The notes below the pieces were generated by a model. That model ran no database searches, was not told the DNA's origin, and saw only the letters and a program-made list of their open reading frames with translations. The translations under genes and the position numbers were made by a program. A DNA stretch of 64,000 nt from Enterococcus columbae DSM 7374 = ATCC 51263 (GTDB lineage Bacteria; Bacillota; Bacilli; Lactobacillales; Enterococcaceae): the NCBI RefSeq assembly GCF_000406925.1, contig NZ_KE136347.1, positions 867,549-931,548 on the forward strand, given 5' to 3'. Numbering within the stretch: position 1 is the first letter of the stretch; each line of letters starts with the position of its first letter. Below, one piece after another: positions 1 to 9,752 of this stretch.

Positions 1-2
1 TC

Positions 3-1826
3 GCCTGCACCAGTATAGTGAATCGTTTGGCTCGCTTGTTTGACTAAATCTTGGTAAGTCGTTCCTTGCGGTGTTTGACTGCCAGTTGGATCTTCGGGAT
101 TGATCGGTGTTCCAGGAACTCCTGGATGTTCTGGTGTATAGGTCTGCGTTCCATGTTTGAAGATCACATCATAGACTTTGCCAGTATTGTCTTTCCCTAA
201 TTCCTTCCCGCCTTCAGTAAAGCCATCATGAACCAATTCATAGCCTTTTTTTACTAGGCTTTCAATCGTTGGCTGAGTGGAGTAAACAATCTTGTCGCCA
301 TAAGTCCCACTAATCGTTTCGCCTATACCAGTGATTTCTTGATTTTGATTATCTTGGTCAATATAACGAACGCTTAAAGTGCCAACTTCTTTGTTCCGAA
401 TATATACTACCGGTGTATCTTCTGTAGGATTTACAGGTGTGATGGTATTAATTGTTTTGGTATAACCTAAAATATCAGGTGTAGGTTCATCAGGTAACAC
501 ATTTTCAGGATCGTCTGGATTAGTATGATAACTTGGGGTTGGTGCTGCTGGAATTGGTTGATTTGATTCGTCTACCGGAACAATTTTCCCAACGCGAGCA
601 TAATGAAAGATTACTTCCCCACTATCAGGAATAAATGGATTTGGGAAACGATAGCGATCGATAGCCCCGTTGGTATAAACGGCATAATCTGTATATTGTC
701 CAGGTATTAGAGTGGTCGATTTTTGCAACAAATCATTACGATAGATATCTACTCTAAATTTTCCTTGATTATCTAGTAATGTATAGTCCGCTCTAATCTC
801 ACTATTAGTTGCCGAGTAAGTAAAATGTCTGGACCAAGTTTGATTCATTTTTTCTGAACTATAGATGGAGACACTTCCTTTGGTATTTCCAGTTGTATAC
901 TGATAAACATACCCCTCAATCGAAATTGGTCCCTGAATATCACGACTTTCTCCTGACAATGCTCTTTTTTGAACAGGGGCAACAATATCTGTTTGATTTT
1001 CATCAACATAACGGACAGTAACTATGGATTGCTTAGGTAAGATTCCCGTGATTGCATTATATACAGCATTTTTTTCAACAGATGATTTTTCGCCATCTCC
1101 TGAATAATCATAAGATAATGCATTATAAGGATGACTAATCGTGTAGGTATCTCCATAATTGATTACCACAGTATTATCTAATTGTTTTTTTGATCCAGCC
1201 AGCTGCGTTTGTCGTAAATTCCCATTTTGATCAAAAATAAATAAGACCCCATCATCTTGTTGGCGATTAACTGCGAAATAATAGACTTCTCCTGACCAAT
1301 TATCAATGACGCTTTTAAAAATGAAATATTTATCTGGATGATAAGCATTTCCAAGTGGTAATGCTGGGTAATCAGCGGGTTCATCAATTGTTATGACCTT
1401 TTCAGGTTGATAATCGCTAGTTAAAATAGTCCCTTCTTTTGTTTCTGGTTGATTTGAATTACTATCATCCGTAGAACTTGCAACCGCCTCGCTCGTTTCT
1501 TCCATTGGTTGAATCGGTTGTTCTTTAGGCGTTTCCTCTACATCAGTTATAGATAATGCATCAGTGTTTGCGTCTACCTTATCATCATTCACTGACTCAA
1601 CCGAATCCACCGTTGAATCAGATGCTAAATCAGCTGACGTCTCAGTTAGCGTTTCTGTGTGTTCAACTGAATGAATGCTCTCAGTTTCATCCGCCTGAAT
1701 ACTGCTACCTAATACTAAATATCCTAAAAGGAATAAACAACCAATCCCTACCGAAATAGCCCCCTTGTATCTTTTTGATTTTCTGATTGAATAACGAATC
1801 TTTTTTGTCATCACTTGCTTATTCAT
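3..1826 (-). CDS. Mub/MucBP-type LPXTG-class surface adhesin, N-terminal 608 residues (3' end outside window)
   Basis: An open frame of 608 codons starts at ATG 1826 after GGAG and runs off the left edge, so the anchor is not seen. Residues 12-25 hold YSIRK-x5-GxxS, the YSIRK signal class that directs export at the septum. A hydrophobic core ends near residue 45 (GSSIQA), followed by an acidic Ser/Thr/Glu-rich stretch to about 120. About 265-405 contains a MucBP-like unit (VRYVDEN), about 410-475 a Mub B2-like unit (KIVPVDESNQPIP ... GYTK), and about 480-600 a second unit (VRYIDQDNQ ... QTIHYTGAG). These repeats resemble mucus-binding proteins of gut lactobacilli. The last visible residues look like the start of another repeat, so the protein is probably much longer. 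Mucin or glycan binding and sortase anchoring are inferred. Confidence 0.85.
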   Translation of the reverse strand, partial: MNKQVMTKKIRYSIRKSKRYKGAISVGIGCLFLLGYLVLGSSIQADETESIHSVEHTETLTETSADLASDSTVDSVESVNDDKVDANTDALSITDVEETPKEQPIQPMEETSEAVASSTDDSNSNQPETKEGTILTSDYQPEKVITIDEPADYPALPLGNAYHPDKYFIFKSVIDNWSGEVYYFAVNRQQDDGVLFIFDQNGNLRQTQLAGSKKQLDNTVVINYGDTYTISHPYNALSYDYSGDGEKSSVEKNAVYNAITGILPKQSIVTVRYVDENQTDIVAPVQKRALSGESRDIQGPISIEGYVYQYTTGNTKGSVSIYSSEKMNQTWSRHFTYSATNSEIRADYTLLDNQGKFRVDIYRNDLLQKSTTLIPGQYTDYAVYTNGAIDRYRFPNPFIPDSGEVIFHYARVGKIVPVDESNQPIPAAPTPSYHTNPDDPENVLPDEPTPDILGYTKTINTITPVNPTEDTPVVYIRNKEVGTLSVRYIDQDNQNQEITGIGETISGTYGDKIVYSTQPTIESLVKKGYELVHDGFTEGGKELGKDNTGKVYDVIFKHGTQTYTPEHPGVPGTPINPEDPTGSQTPQGTTYQDLVKQASQTIHYTGAG

Positions 1827-2321
1827 CTTTTCCACTCCATTTCCCTATCCATTCATTATGTACTTTCACAAACTATAAGAATTTTTTATTTTAAGTTATT
1901 TTATAAAATGGATATTTTTTTAAAGCAATAGATTTCTCCGTCTAGATATTTTTACTATATTTTTCTTTCTATACAAACGGCAATTTTTAAAATAACTTAT
2001 AAAAAACATTTAAATTATAAAATTTATCCATATATTTTTAATACAAAAAAATAAATATATATTAACTTTATTTTTTGAAATTAAAATTTGTAATGCAACC
2101 CTCCTTTACTACTTATAAAATACATGAATAAATTTCGGTATTATAGCCTTTAATTGCATTATATAGAAAAAATTCAGAAAATTTTATCAAAAAATATATC
2201 TTATTTTTTCTTTTTTTGATAAAATATAAAAAGGCATTTTTTCATTTTTTTGCTAAAATATAAATGACAGGTTTTCGAACTTAAAAAAATAGTTTTTTAC
2301 TGAAAAGAGAGGGAAATAATC
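1827..2321. promoter_or_regulatory. AT-rich divergent intergenic region between adhesin and Mga-type regulator
   Basis: This 495-base spacer is very AT-rich and has no credible gene. It must carry the promoters of both the surface-protein gene (leftward) and the regulator (rightward). I could not fix either promoter with confidence. Its right part holds repeated copies of a TTTTTTGATAAAAT-like motif, listed separately. Confidence 0.6.
2181..2264. repeat. Three copies of a TTTTTTGATAAAAT-like motif, possible operator array
   Basis: A 20-base unit at 2211-2230 recurs at 2245-2264 with one difference (GAT versus GCT), spaced 34 bases start to start. The 14-base core TTTTTTGATAAAAT is also present inverted at 2181-2194. 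All lie 57-140 bases upstream of the Mga-type regulator start. Binding by that regulator is inference. Poly-A/T composition makes chance similarity a real alternative. Confidence 0.45.
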
Positions 2322-3827
2322 ATGGATAGGTATCTTGAAACAAAAATAAAATATAAAATAGAATTATGTACATTTTTATTTAATAATAAAAACGCAAATA
2401 TAAATAATATAACTTTGTATTTTAATTTTAGTGAAAATTACACAAAAGATCTAATTAAAGAATTGAATATACAACTAGAAAACTTGGCAGAAATTACTAT
2501 TAATAAGCAAAAAGAGATTCATATTGATTTAAAAAATAATATGACCCAACAACAAATTTTACACAAGATTTATAACGAATCAGCAATATTAAATTATCTA
2601 CATTTTTTAATTAACAATCACGATCAACAAGCATTTACTTATTTTATTGAAAAAAATTACCACTCAATCGCCAATGCGTATCGAATAAAAAACAAAGCCG
2701 AAATGTATTTACAATCTTGTGGTTTAGAGATTAAAAAAAATCAAATTGAAGGACCAGAATATCGTATTCGCTTTTTAATAGCCCTTTTATATAGTAAGTA
2801 CGGAATCAATTACGAAGAAATCAGACCTGAGGATACCAAATTAGCTCGGAAATTCATTATGCAGACAAATCAAATTGTCGATGAAGTTTTTCTCGAAAGC
2901 ACACTAGCTGAATTTCAATTTTTTGAGATATTATTGATTTTAACTTGGAAAAGAAAAAATTATTCATTAAATTTTAGTATATGGAAAGAAAAAGAAGCAT
3001 TAAAAGAGGTCTTTTTTTATCAAAGGCTTAAACAAAATGCCCAAAATATTATAGAAAAGAACTTATCAATCACTTTACAAGAAAGCGATTATGAATATCT
3101 GCTACTAACCTTTTGTGCTACTGATAATTGCTTGTATTCCGATGAATGGACTAAAGAAGATATAAAAATGATCCATAATATTGTATTTAACTGTCCTAGA
3201 ATTCAATTATTAATCGATATTATTCAAAGAAAATTAAATTTAGGTAAGGATATTACCGAAACGCGTAATTTTCGAGTAGCAATTGTTTATTTATATAAAC
3301 TCTTTATTTTAAACTTACATCCGTTAATCCCTACAAAATATAACGAAATCGGTAAACCACAATCGCTAACTTTACAAAAAACAAGAGATAAAGCTGAAGA
3401 AATCCTTATCGAATGGCAAAAGAAAGCAGATATCTTATATGAGATGCCCTCAGCACATGTATTTTCATTAGCATTACACCTAGAGACGATTTATCAGATA
3501 TTTGTACCTGGCACACCAATAACAATTGTTACAACTACGATTACTGAATACGAGACACTTGCACTTCAATTGGCCACAAAATTTAATACCCACAAAATCA
3601 AATTAAACCATATGCTTTTAACTACGATTCAACCTCAAGAGATAGCTAATTTAGCTGGCAATATCATTATTATTAAACCTTCAATGGTCAATTACTTTGA
3701 AAAATTAACCTTATCAAAATGCAGTGCCGTCATCTGTGTTTCCATGGCCTTTTTGCCTGAACATCTAGCTCAAATAGAACAGGTTATCCAGCGTTATCAA
3801 CAAGAACATCTATTAAATTTAATCTAA
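2322..3827 (+). CDS. Mga-family helix-turn-helix transcriptional regulator
   Basis: The protein has 501 residues, the usual size of Mga/AtxA-type stand-alone virulence regulators. A winged-helix region lies at about 15-60. A second Mga-type HTH follows at about 115-165, with the family-like stretch around GPEYRIRFLIALLYSKYGI. PRD-like helical regions occupy about 170-390 and an EIIB-like end about 400-500. The ATG at 2322 follows AGAGAGG. Mga-family proteins activate surface-protein genes and can be tuned by PTS phosphorylation of PRD histidines. The divergent adhesin gene is the obvious candidate target. Codon use is very AT-rich (many Lys, Asn, Ile), unlike the core genes to the right, which suits an accessory locus. 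Assignment rests on motif resemblance and length. Confidence 0.8.
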   Translation: MDRYLETKIKYKIELCTFLFNNKNANINNITLYFNFSENYTKDLIKELNIQLENLAEITINKQKEIHIDLKNNMTQQQILHKIYNESAILNYLHFLINNHDQQAFTYFIEKNYHSIANAYRIKNKAEMYLQSCGLEIKKNQIEGPEYRIRFLIALLYSKYGINYEEIRPEDTKLARKFIMQTNQIVDEVFLESTLAEFQFFEILLILTWKRKNYSLNFSIWKEKEALKEVFFYQRLKQNAQNIIEKNLSITLQESDYEYLLLTFCATDNCLYSDEWTKEDIKMIHNIVFNCPRIQLLIDIIQRKLNLGKDITETRNFRVAIVYLYKLFILNLHPLIPTKYNEIGKPQSLTLQKTRDKAEEILIEWQKKADILYEMPSAHVFSLALHLETIYQIFVPGTPITIVTTTITEYETLALQLATKFNTHKIKLNHMLLTTIQPQEIANLAGNIIIIKPSMVNYFEKLTLSKCSAVICVSMAFLPEHLAQIEQVIQRYQQEHLLNLI

Positions 3828-3873
3828 AAAGGAGTTATCGATATCTGTTAAAATGGATATCGATAACTCCTTT
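3828..3873. terminator. Bidirectional terminator between the Mga-type gene and dnaJ
   Basis: A perfect 18-base inverted repeat (3828-3845 and 3856-3873) with a 10-base loop begins right after the regulator stop codon. It lies 14 bases past the convergent dnaJ stop. The AAAGGAG/CTCCTTT ends give short A/T tracts on both strands. Confidence 0.8.
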
Positions 3874-3887
3874 AATTCAATTATTTT

Positions 3888-5036
3888 TTATTTTTTCTTA
3901 AAGGCATCCTTCATTTTATCAAAGAAACCTTCACCTTGTTGCTCAGAAATCTTATGACCACTCACTTCAGCAAATTTACGTAGTGCCGCTTTTTGCTCTT
4001 CATTTAAATTCTTCGGTGTAATAATCTTCACTTTAACATGTTGATCACCATTACCGCCGCCACGAAGACGTGGTGCACCTTTTCCTCTTAAACGGAAATT
4101 CGTACCCGTCTGCGTACCAGCAGGAATTTTTAATTTTACATTACCATGAACAGTCGGTACGTTGATTTCATCACCTAAAGCTGCTTGGACAAAGTTTAAT
4201 GGTAATTCATAATAAATTTCTGCACCATCACGATCAAAGATATCACTTTGTTCCACTCGGAAAATGACATATAAATCACCATATGGGCCACCGTTATAAC
4301 CAGCTTCCCCTTGGTTAGCTAAACGCATTTGTTGACCATCTTCTACACCAGCAGGAACATTTACTTTAACCGTATGTGCTTTCTTTTCACGGCCAGTACC
4401 ATGGCAAGTTGTACATGGATCTTTGACAATTTTACCGGTACCGTTACATTGATCACAAGCTGAACGAGTCATCACACGTCCTAGTGGCGTTTGTCTTTCA
4501 ACATTGACTACACCTGAACCATGACATTTGCTACAGGTTTCAGGATGGGTACCTGGCTTGGCTCCGTTCCCACCACAAGTATGACAGAGTTCTTCACGAT
4601 TATATTTAATATTTTTTTCAACACCAAAAATGGCTTCCTCAAAGCTTAATTGAATGACATATTGTAAATCTGAACCTTGTCTTGGCGCATTAGGGTTACT
4701 AGAACGTGTACCACCGCCGCCAAAGAAGGATTCAAAAATATCCTCAAAGCCACCAAAACCGCCAGAGAAACCACCGCCAAAGCCACCAAAACCGCCAGCA
4801 CCAAAGTTTGGATCATTAGCAGCATGTCCATATTGATCATAAGCAGCTCGTTTTTGTGGATCACTTAAAACTTCATACGCTTCAGAAACCTCTTTAAATT
4901 TTTCTTCAGCATCTGCTTCTTTATTAATATCTGGATGGTATTTTTTCGATAGCTTGCGATAAGCCTTTTTGATTTCATCATCAGAAGCCCCTTTACTTAC
5001 ACCAAGGACCTCATAATAATCTCTTTTATCAGCCAT
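3888..5036 (-). CDS. dnaJ: Chaperone protein DnaJ (Hsp40)
   Basis: A co-chaperone that delivers clients to DnaK and stimulates its ATPase. The J domain occupies residues 1-70 with the HPD motif at 34-36. A Gly/Phe-rich linker spans about 76-110. Four CxxCxGxG zinc repeats follow ([32 protein letters not shown]), then the client-binding and dimerisation region. Its 382 residues make it a full type I DnaJ. ATG 5036 follows GGAGGT. It is last in hrcA-grpE-dnaK-dnaJ and is separated from dnaK by about 130 bases holding a hairpin. Confidence 0.98.
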   Translation of the reverse strand: MADKRDYYEVLGVSKGASDDEIKKAYRKLSKKYHPDINKEADAEEKFKEVSEAYEVLSDPQKRAAYDQYGHAANDPNFGAGGFGGFGGGFSGGFGGFEDIFESFFGGGGTRSSNPNAPRQGSDLQYVIQLSFEEAIFGVEKNIKYNREELCHTCGGNGAKPGTHPETCSKCHGSGVVNVERQTPLGRVMTRSACDQCNGTGKIVKDPCTTCHGTGREKKAHTVKVNVPAGVEDGQQMRLANQGEAGYNGGPYGDLYVIFRVEQSDIFDRDGAEIYYELPLNFVQAALGDEINVPTVHGNVKLKIPAGTQTGTNFRLRGKGAPRLRGGGNGDQHVKVKIITPKNLNEEQKAALRKFAEVSGHKISEQQGEGFFDKMKDAFKKK

Positions 5037-5119
5037 GGGCTTACCTCCTAAAATATTTACTCACACTTTGGTATTCTATCATATTTCTATATAAGATACA
5101 CCCTAAATTTTTCTATCGA

Positions 5120-5150
5120 AAAGGCCAAAGCAGCTACACTTTGGCCTCTT
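5120..5150 (-). terminator. Hairpin between dnaK and dnaJ, partial terminator
   Basis: GGCCAAAG (5123-5130) pairs with CTTTGGCC (5139-5146), leaving an 8-base loop. On the minus strand TTTTC follows. The short U tract suggests a leaky terminator that lowers dnaJ relative to dnaK, or an RNA-processing site. Confidence 0.55.
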
Positions 5151-5165
5151 TAATCGCATTAATGA

Positions 5166-7013
<1,848 letters not shown>

Positions 7014-7049
7014 TTATTCGTTCTTATTCTATAATAATCCATCTTCGCA

Positions 7050-7610
7050 TTATTGAGAAACAATAACCATTGTCGGTCTCAATACACGATCATGTAGTTT
7101 ATATCCTTTTTGCAATACTTCAACAACAGTATCCGCCGGAAATTCATCTGTAGCAGGAATTGTCTGGACTGCTTGATGTAAGGTTGGATCAAAAGGCTGA
7201 CCTTTCGCAAGAATTTCTTCAATTCCTTCTTCTTTGAAAGCATTACGCAGACTTTCTAAAACCATTTCCACACCTTTTTTTAGGCTAGCCGCTTGCTCAT
7301 CATGAACCTCAATTGCCATCGCACGCTCTAAATTATCTACTGAAGTAAATAATTTTTTCGCTAAATCTTGCGAACGATATTTTTGTAATTGCTCGCGCTC
7401 ATTACGATTACGAGTGGTAATATTCGCAATTTCAGCAGAGGCTCTTAAAAATTTATCTTCCATTTCATCTAATTTTTCCTGGAGGACTTCGACTTCACTT
7501 TTGACTGGCTCTTCATCGATAGCTTCATCAGCAACGTCTTCAATTACTTCATCGTTAGCTACTTCATCTAAGATTTCCTCAGTCTGTTTTTCTTTTTCTG
7601 ATTCTGACAA
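7050..7610 (-). CDS. grpE: Nucleotide exchange factor GrpE
   Basis: Releases ADP from DnaK. The 186 residues comprise an acidic, disordered N terminus (about 1-40), a long coiled coil (about 40-100) and a C-terminal beta domain ending in TMVIVSQ. The start is a TTG at 7610 preceded by AAAGGACG; no better in-frame start is present. It is the second gene of the heat-shock operon, 32 bases after hrcA. Confidence 0.97.
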   Translation of the reverse strand: MSESEKEKQTEEILDEVANDEVIEDVADEAIDEEPVKSEVEVLQEKLDEMEDKFLRASAEIANITTRNRNEREQLQKYRSQDLAKKLFTSVDNLERAMAIEVHDEQAASLKKGVEMVLESLRNAFKEEGIEEILAKGQPFDPTLHQAVQTIPATDEFPADTVVEVLQKGYKLHDRVLRPTMVIVSQ

Positions 7611-7642
7611 TTGCGTTACGTCCTTTCTTTCTAGTATTACTA

Positions 7643-8680
7643 TTAATGGCGATCAAGCGATCGATAATAGTCAGCTAGCTTCTCACTTAATTCTTGGCGA
7701 AAAGCATCAATCAAACCAAATACTTTTGCATATTGCATATTGGCTGGACCTAATAAAGCAATTGTTCCTTGCCCATGGCCATCGATTTGGTAAGTTGCTT
7801 GAATCAAACTCATATTTTGAAATAAATCATGACCGATTTCAGTACCGATTCTAATCTGAATCGTTTGATCTGTTGGTACGATTAAACGATTCAGTCCATC
7901 GACATCACTCATCAAAGCATACATCGATTTAAACTGCTCGACATCCTGATTCGGTTCAAAATCCAAAATGTTCATTTGACCACTCACATAAATTTTTTCT
8001 TCAAACAATTGACTCAGCATACCATCAAACAGCGTTAAAATTCCTTCCGTACTTTGATAATACTTATGCAAAGTCATTGGAATCTCCGTACGCAAGCGAT
8101 GATATACCGTGAGTAAGTCTTCATTAACCAAACGATCATTAATAATATTAACCATCTTTTCCAAATCTTCACTGTGAACAGATTGCGGAATGGCAAAGAT
8201 TCTACTTTGGACATTTCCTTTATCAGTGACTAAGATAGCCACAACCTGCTGACTGTTTAATGGAACAATCCGAAAGCCAGTTAGGCGACGATTTTTTACA
8301 TCTGGACCTAGAGAAAAGGCTGTATAGCTAGTCAACGCCGATAAAATATCTGCAGATTCCTGAATGATTTCGTTAATTTCATGGAAATCACGATGAAATC
8401 TTTGACGAATCTTACTCCGATCTTCTTCATCGACTGAAGATGGTTTTAACAAATGATCCACATAGTAACGATAACCGGCAATCGAAGGAATTCTTCCTGA
8501 AGAGGAATGAGTTTTCGCAAGTAATCCATAATCCTCGAGAGCTTTCATCTCGTTTCTGATCGTTGCCGAGCTTGCTTCAATGCCATCATTCATCAATTTC
8601 TTCGAACCGACTGGCTGACCATTTGTTGTATAGTTTTGGATGATTAATCGCAAAATAGCTTTTTGTCTTTCTGTTAACAT
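7643..8680 (-). CDS. hrcA: Heat-inducible transcription repressor HrcA
   Basis: Binds CIRCE operators and represses the dnaK operon, and usually groESL, when GroEL activity is ample. A winged-helix domain fills about the first 75 residues (MLTERQKAIL ... GRIPSIAGYRYYVD), followed by a GAF-like domain. An upstream in-frame ATG exists at 8701, but ATG 8680 is chosen. It gives the conserved MLTERQ start, it is preceded by AAGGGGTGAG, and the longer frame would overlap the CIRCE. The result is 345 residues. It is the first gene of the operon. Confidence 0.97.
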   Translation of the reverse strand: MLTERQKAILRLIIQNYTTNGQPVGSKKLMNDGIEASSATIRNEMKALEDYGLLAKTHSSSGRIPSIAGYRYYVDHLLKPSSVDEEDRSKIRQRFHRDFHEINEIIQESADILSALTSYTAFSLGPDVKNRRLTGFRIVPLNSQQVVAILVTDKGNVQSRIFAIPQSVHSEDLEKMVNIINDRLVNEDLLTVYHRLRTEIPMTLHKYYQSTEGILTLFDGMLSQLFEEKIYVSGQMNILDFEPNQDVEQFKSMYALMSDVDGLNRLIVPTDQTIQIRIGTEIGHDLFQNMSLIQATYQIDGHGQGTIALLGPANMQYAKVFGLIDAFRQELSEKLADYYRSLDRH

Positions 8681-8694
8681 TTGCTCACCCCTTA

Positions 8695-8721
8695 TTAGCA
8701 CTCTTGTATCTTAAGTGCTAA
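8695..8721. promoter_or_regulatory. CIRCE operator 1 (promoter-proximal, HrcA site)
   Basis: TTAGCACTC, nine bases, then AAGTGCTAA: one mismatch from the CIRCE consensus (GAGTGCTAA). It lies between the predicted hrcA -10 box and the start codon, so HrcA bound here would block initiation. Confidence 0.93.
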
Positions 8722-8731
8722 TACAATTATA

Positions 8732-8759
8732 AATATAGCATATTTCATTAGAATGTCAA
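8732..8759 (-). promoter_or_regulatory. sigma-A promoter of hrcA-grpE-dnaK-dnaJ
   Basis: On the minus strand TTGACA (8754-8759), a 16-base spacer and TATATT (8732-8737) preceded by TGC, an extended -10. The promoter sits between the two CIRCE elements. Confidence 0.8.
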
Positions 8760-8777
8760 GAATTTCGCATAAAAAAA

Positions 8778-8804
8778 TTAGCACTCTAAACAAAAGAGTG
8801 CTAA
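8778..8804. promoter_or_regulatory. CIRCE operator 2, perfect consensus, doubling as a terminator hairpin
   Basis: TTAGCACTC-N9-GAGTGCTAA matches the CIRCE consensus exactly. It lies upstream of the hrcA -35 box and 6 bases past the stop of the NlpC/P60 gene. On the minus strand the right arm is followed by TTTTTTT (8771-8777), so the RNA of the upstream gene would form a 9-bp stem and a U tract. Confidence 0.92.
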
Positions 8805-8810
8805 TCCAAA

Positions 8811-9731
8811 CTAACTAACTACATACCAAGCAATTCCTTCATCGCGCCAGCCCAACGAAAGTAAATTATTTTTTTCAGCTAGCGAAGTCGTAAAATGATG
8901 CGCATCGGATTTTCCATTGGCAAATGGATTAAACAATCTATATACAGGGATATTCCCAAAAGATTGCCATGAAACTCCCTCAAAACGCCAACCTATTTCA
9001 GAAAGTCTCTCTCGCTCATCCGAACTTACCGTAAAATGATGCTCTCCGCTATATGGATTATACAATCTATATACAGGTGTACCAGATTCTGAAACATTGA
9101 AAGCCTCTTTTTCACCATTCCAACCAATTTTAACAAGTGAACGATATTCATTGAGACTATTTGTAAATAAATGTTGCCCATTATTTGGATTATACAAACG
9201 ATATATCGTATGTACATTTGCCGGTTGCGTACTTATTAAATCATTGGCTGAGAGTACCCTTCTTGCATAATCAGGTTTAAACCACTGAACGTTTGTAACC
9301 TTAACAACATCGCCCGGTTCAGTAGCATGAATAAAATCTCCATTACCAAGATAAATTGCATCATGATAACTTTGTCCTTTTATCCCCCAAAAAAGGATAT
9401 CACCTGGCTGTAATTGATCTAAAGATACCTCAACACCATATTTTTCTTGTGTACTTGTAGGTGACGGAATATTCATACCAATAGCTTGTTGGTAGACATA
9501 CTGAATTAAACCAGAGCAATCAAAGCCAGCTGGTGTCTTTCCACCCCATACATAGGGAACATTTTGATATTTCAGCGCTTCAAAGACGATTGCTTTTTGT
9601 TTAGCAGACATATTTATGTCTATCTCCTCATTATCTCCAAGTGTCAAAGCAGACACAGGAATTGGTCTAAAATTGATACCAATTATAAATAAAACAAAAC
9701 AAAAAAACATTAAAATAAATTTTTTCATCAT
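8811..9731 (-). CDS. Secreted NlpC/P60 endopeptidase with C-terminal DUF5648-like repeats
   Basis: The 306-residue protein has an N-terminal signal sequence (KKFILMFFCFVLFIIG, cleavage probably near VSA, about residue 28). The NlpC/P60 domain (about 45-165) shows the catalytic Cys72 in FDCSGL, a His in YHDAIYLG and a further polar residue near FIHATE. These enzymes cut D-gamma-Glu to diamino-acid links in peptidoglycan. The C terminus has three repeats of the form VYRLYNP..G.HHFT...E...L..IGWR.EG, resembling DUF5648, perhaps for wall binding. ATG 9731 follows GTGGAG. It lies 21 bases after hemW and is probably co-transcribed with it. Confidence 0.88.
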   Translation of the reverse strand: MMKKFILMFFCFVLFIIGINFRPIPVSALTLGDNEEIDINMSAKQKAIVFEALKYQNVPYVWGGKTPAGFDCSGLIQYVYQQAIGMNIPSPTSTQEKYGVEVSLDQLQPGDILFWGIKGQSYHDAIYLGNGDFIHATEPGDVVKVTNVQWFKPDYARRVLSANDLISTQPANVHTIYRLYNPNNGQHLFTNSLNEYRSLVKIGWNGEKEAFNVSESGTPVYRLYNPYSGEHHFTVSSDERERLSEIGWRFEGVSWQSFGNIPVYRLFNPFANGKSDAHHFTTSLAEKNNLLSLGWRDEGIAWYVVS

Positions 9732-9752
9732 ATAAAAATCTCCACTATTAAA

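Noticed and set aside
1880-2010. Shared AAGTTATTTT-type stretches left of the adhesin/Mga spacer
   Set aside because: Low-complexity A/T similarity with many mismatches, not distinguishable from composition.
4646-4868. Overlapping short ORFs in both strands inside dnaJ
   Set aside because: They are shadows of the Gly/Phe-rich and zinc-repeat coding region; dnaJ itself is certain.
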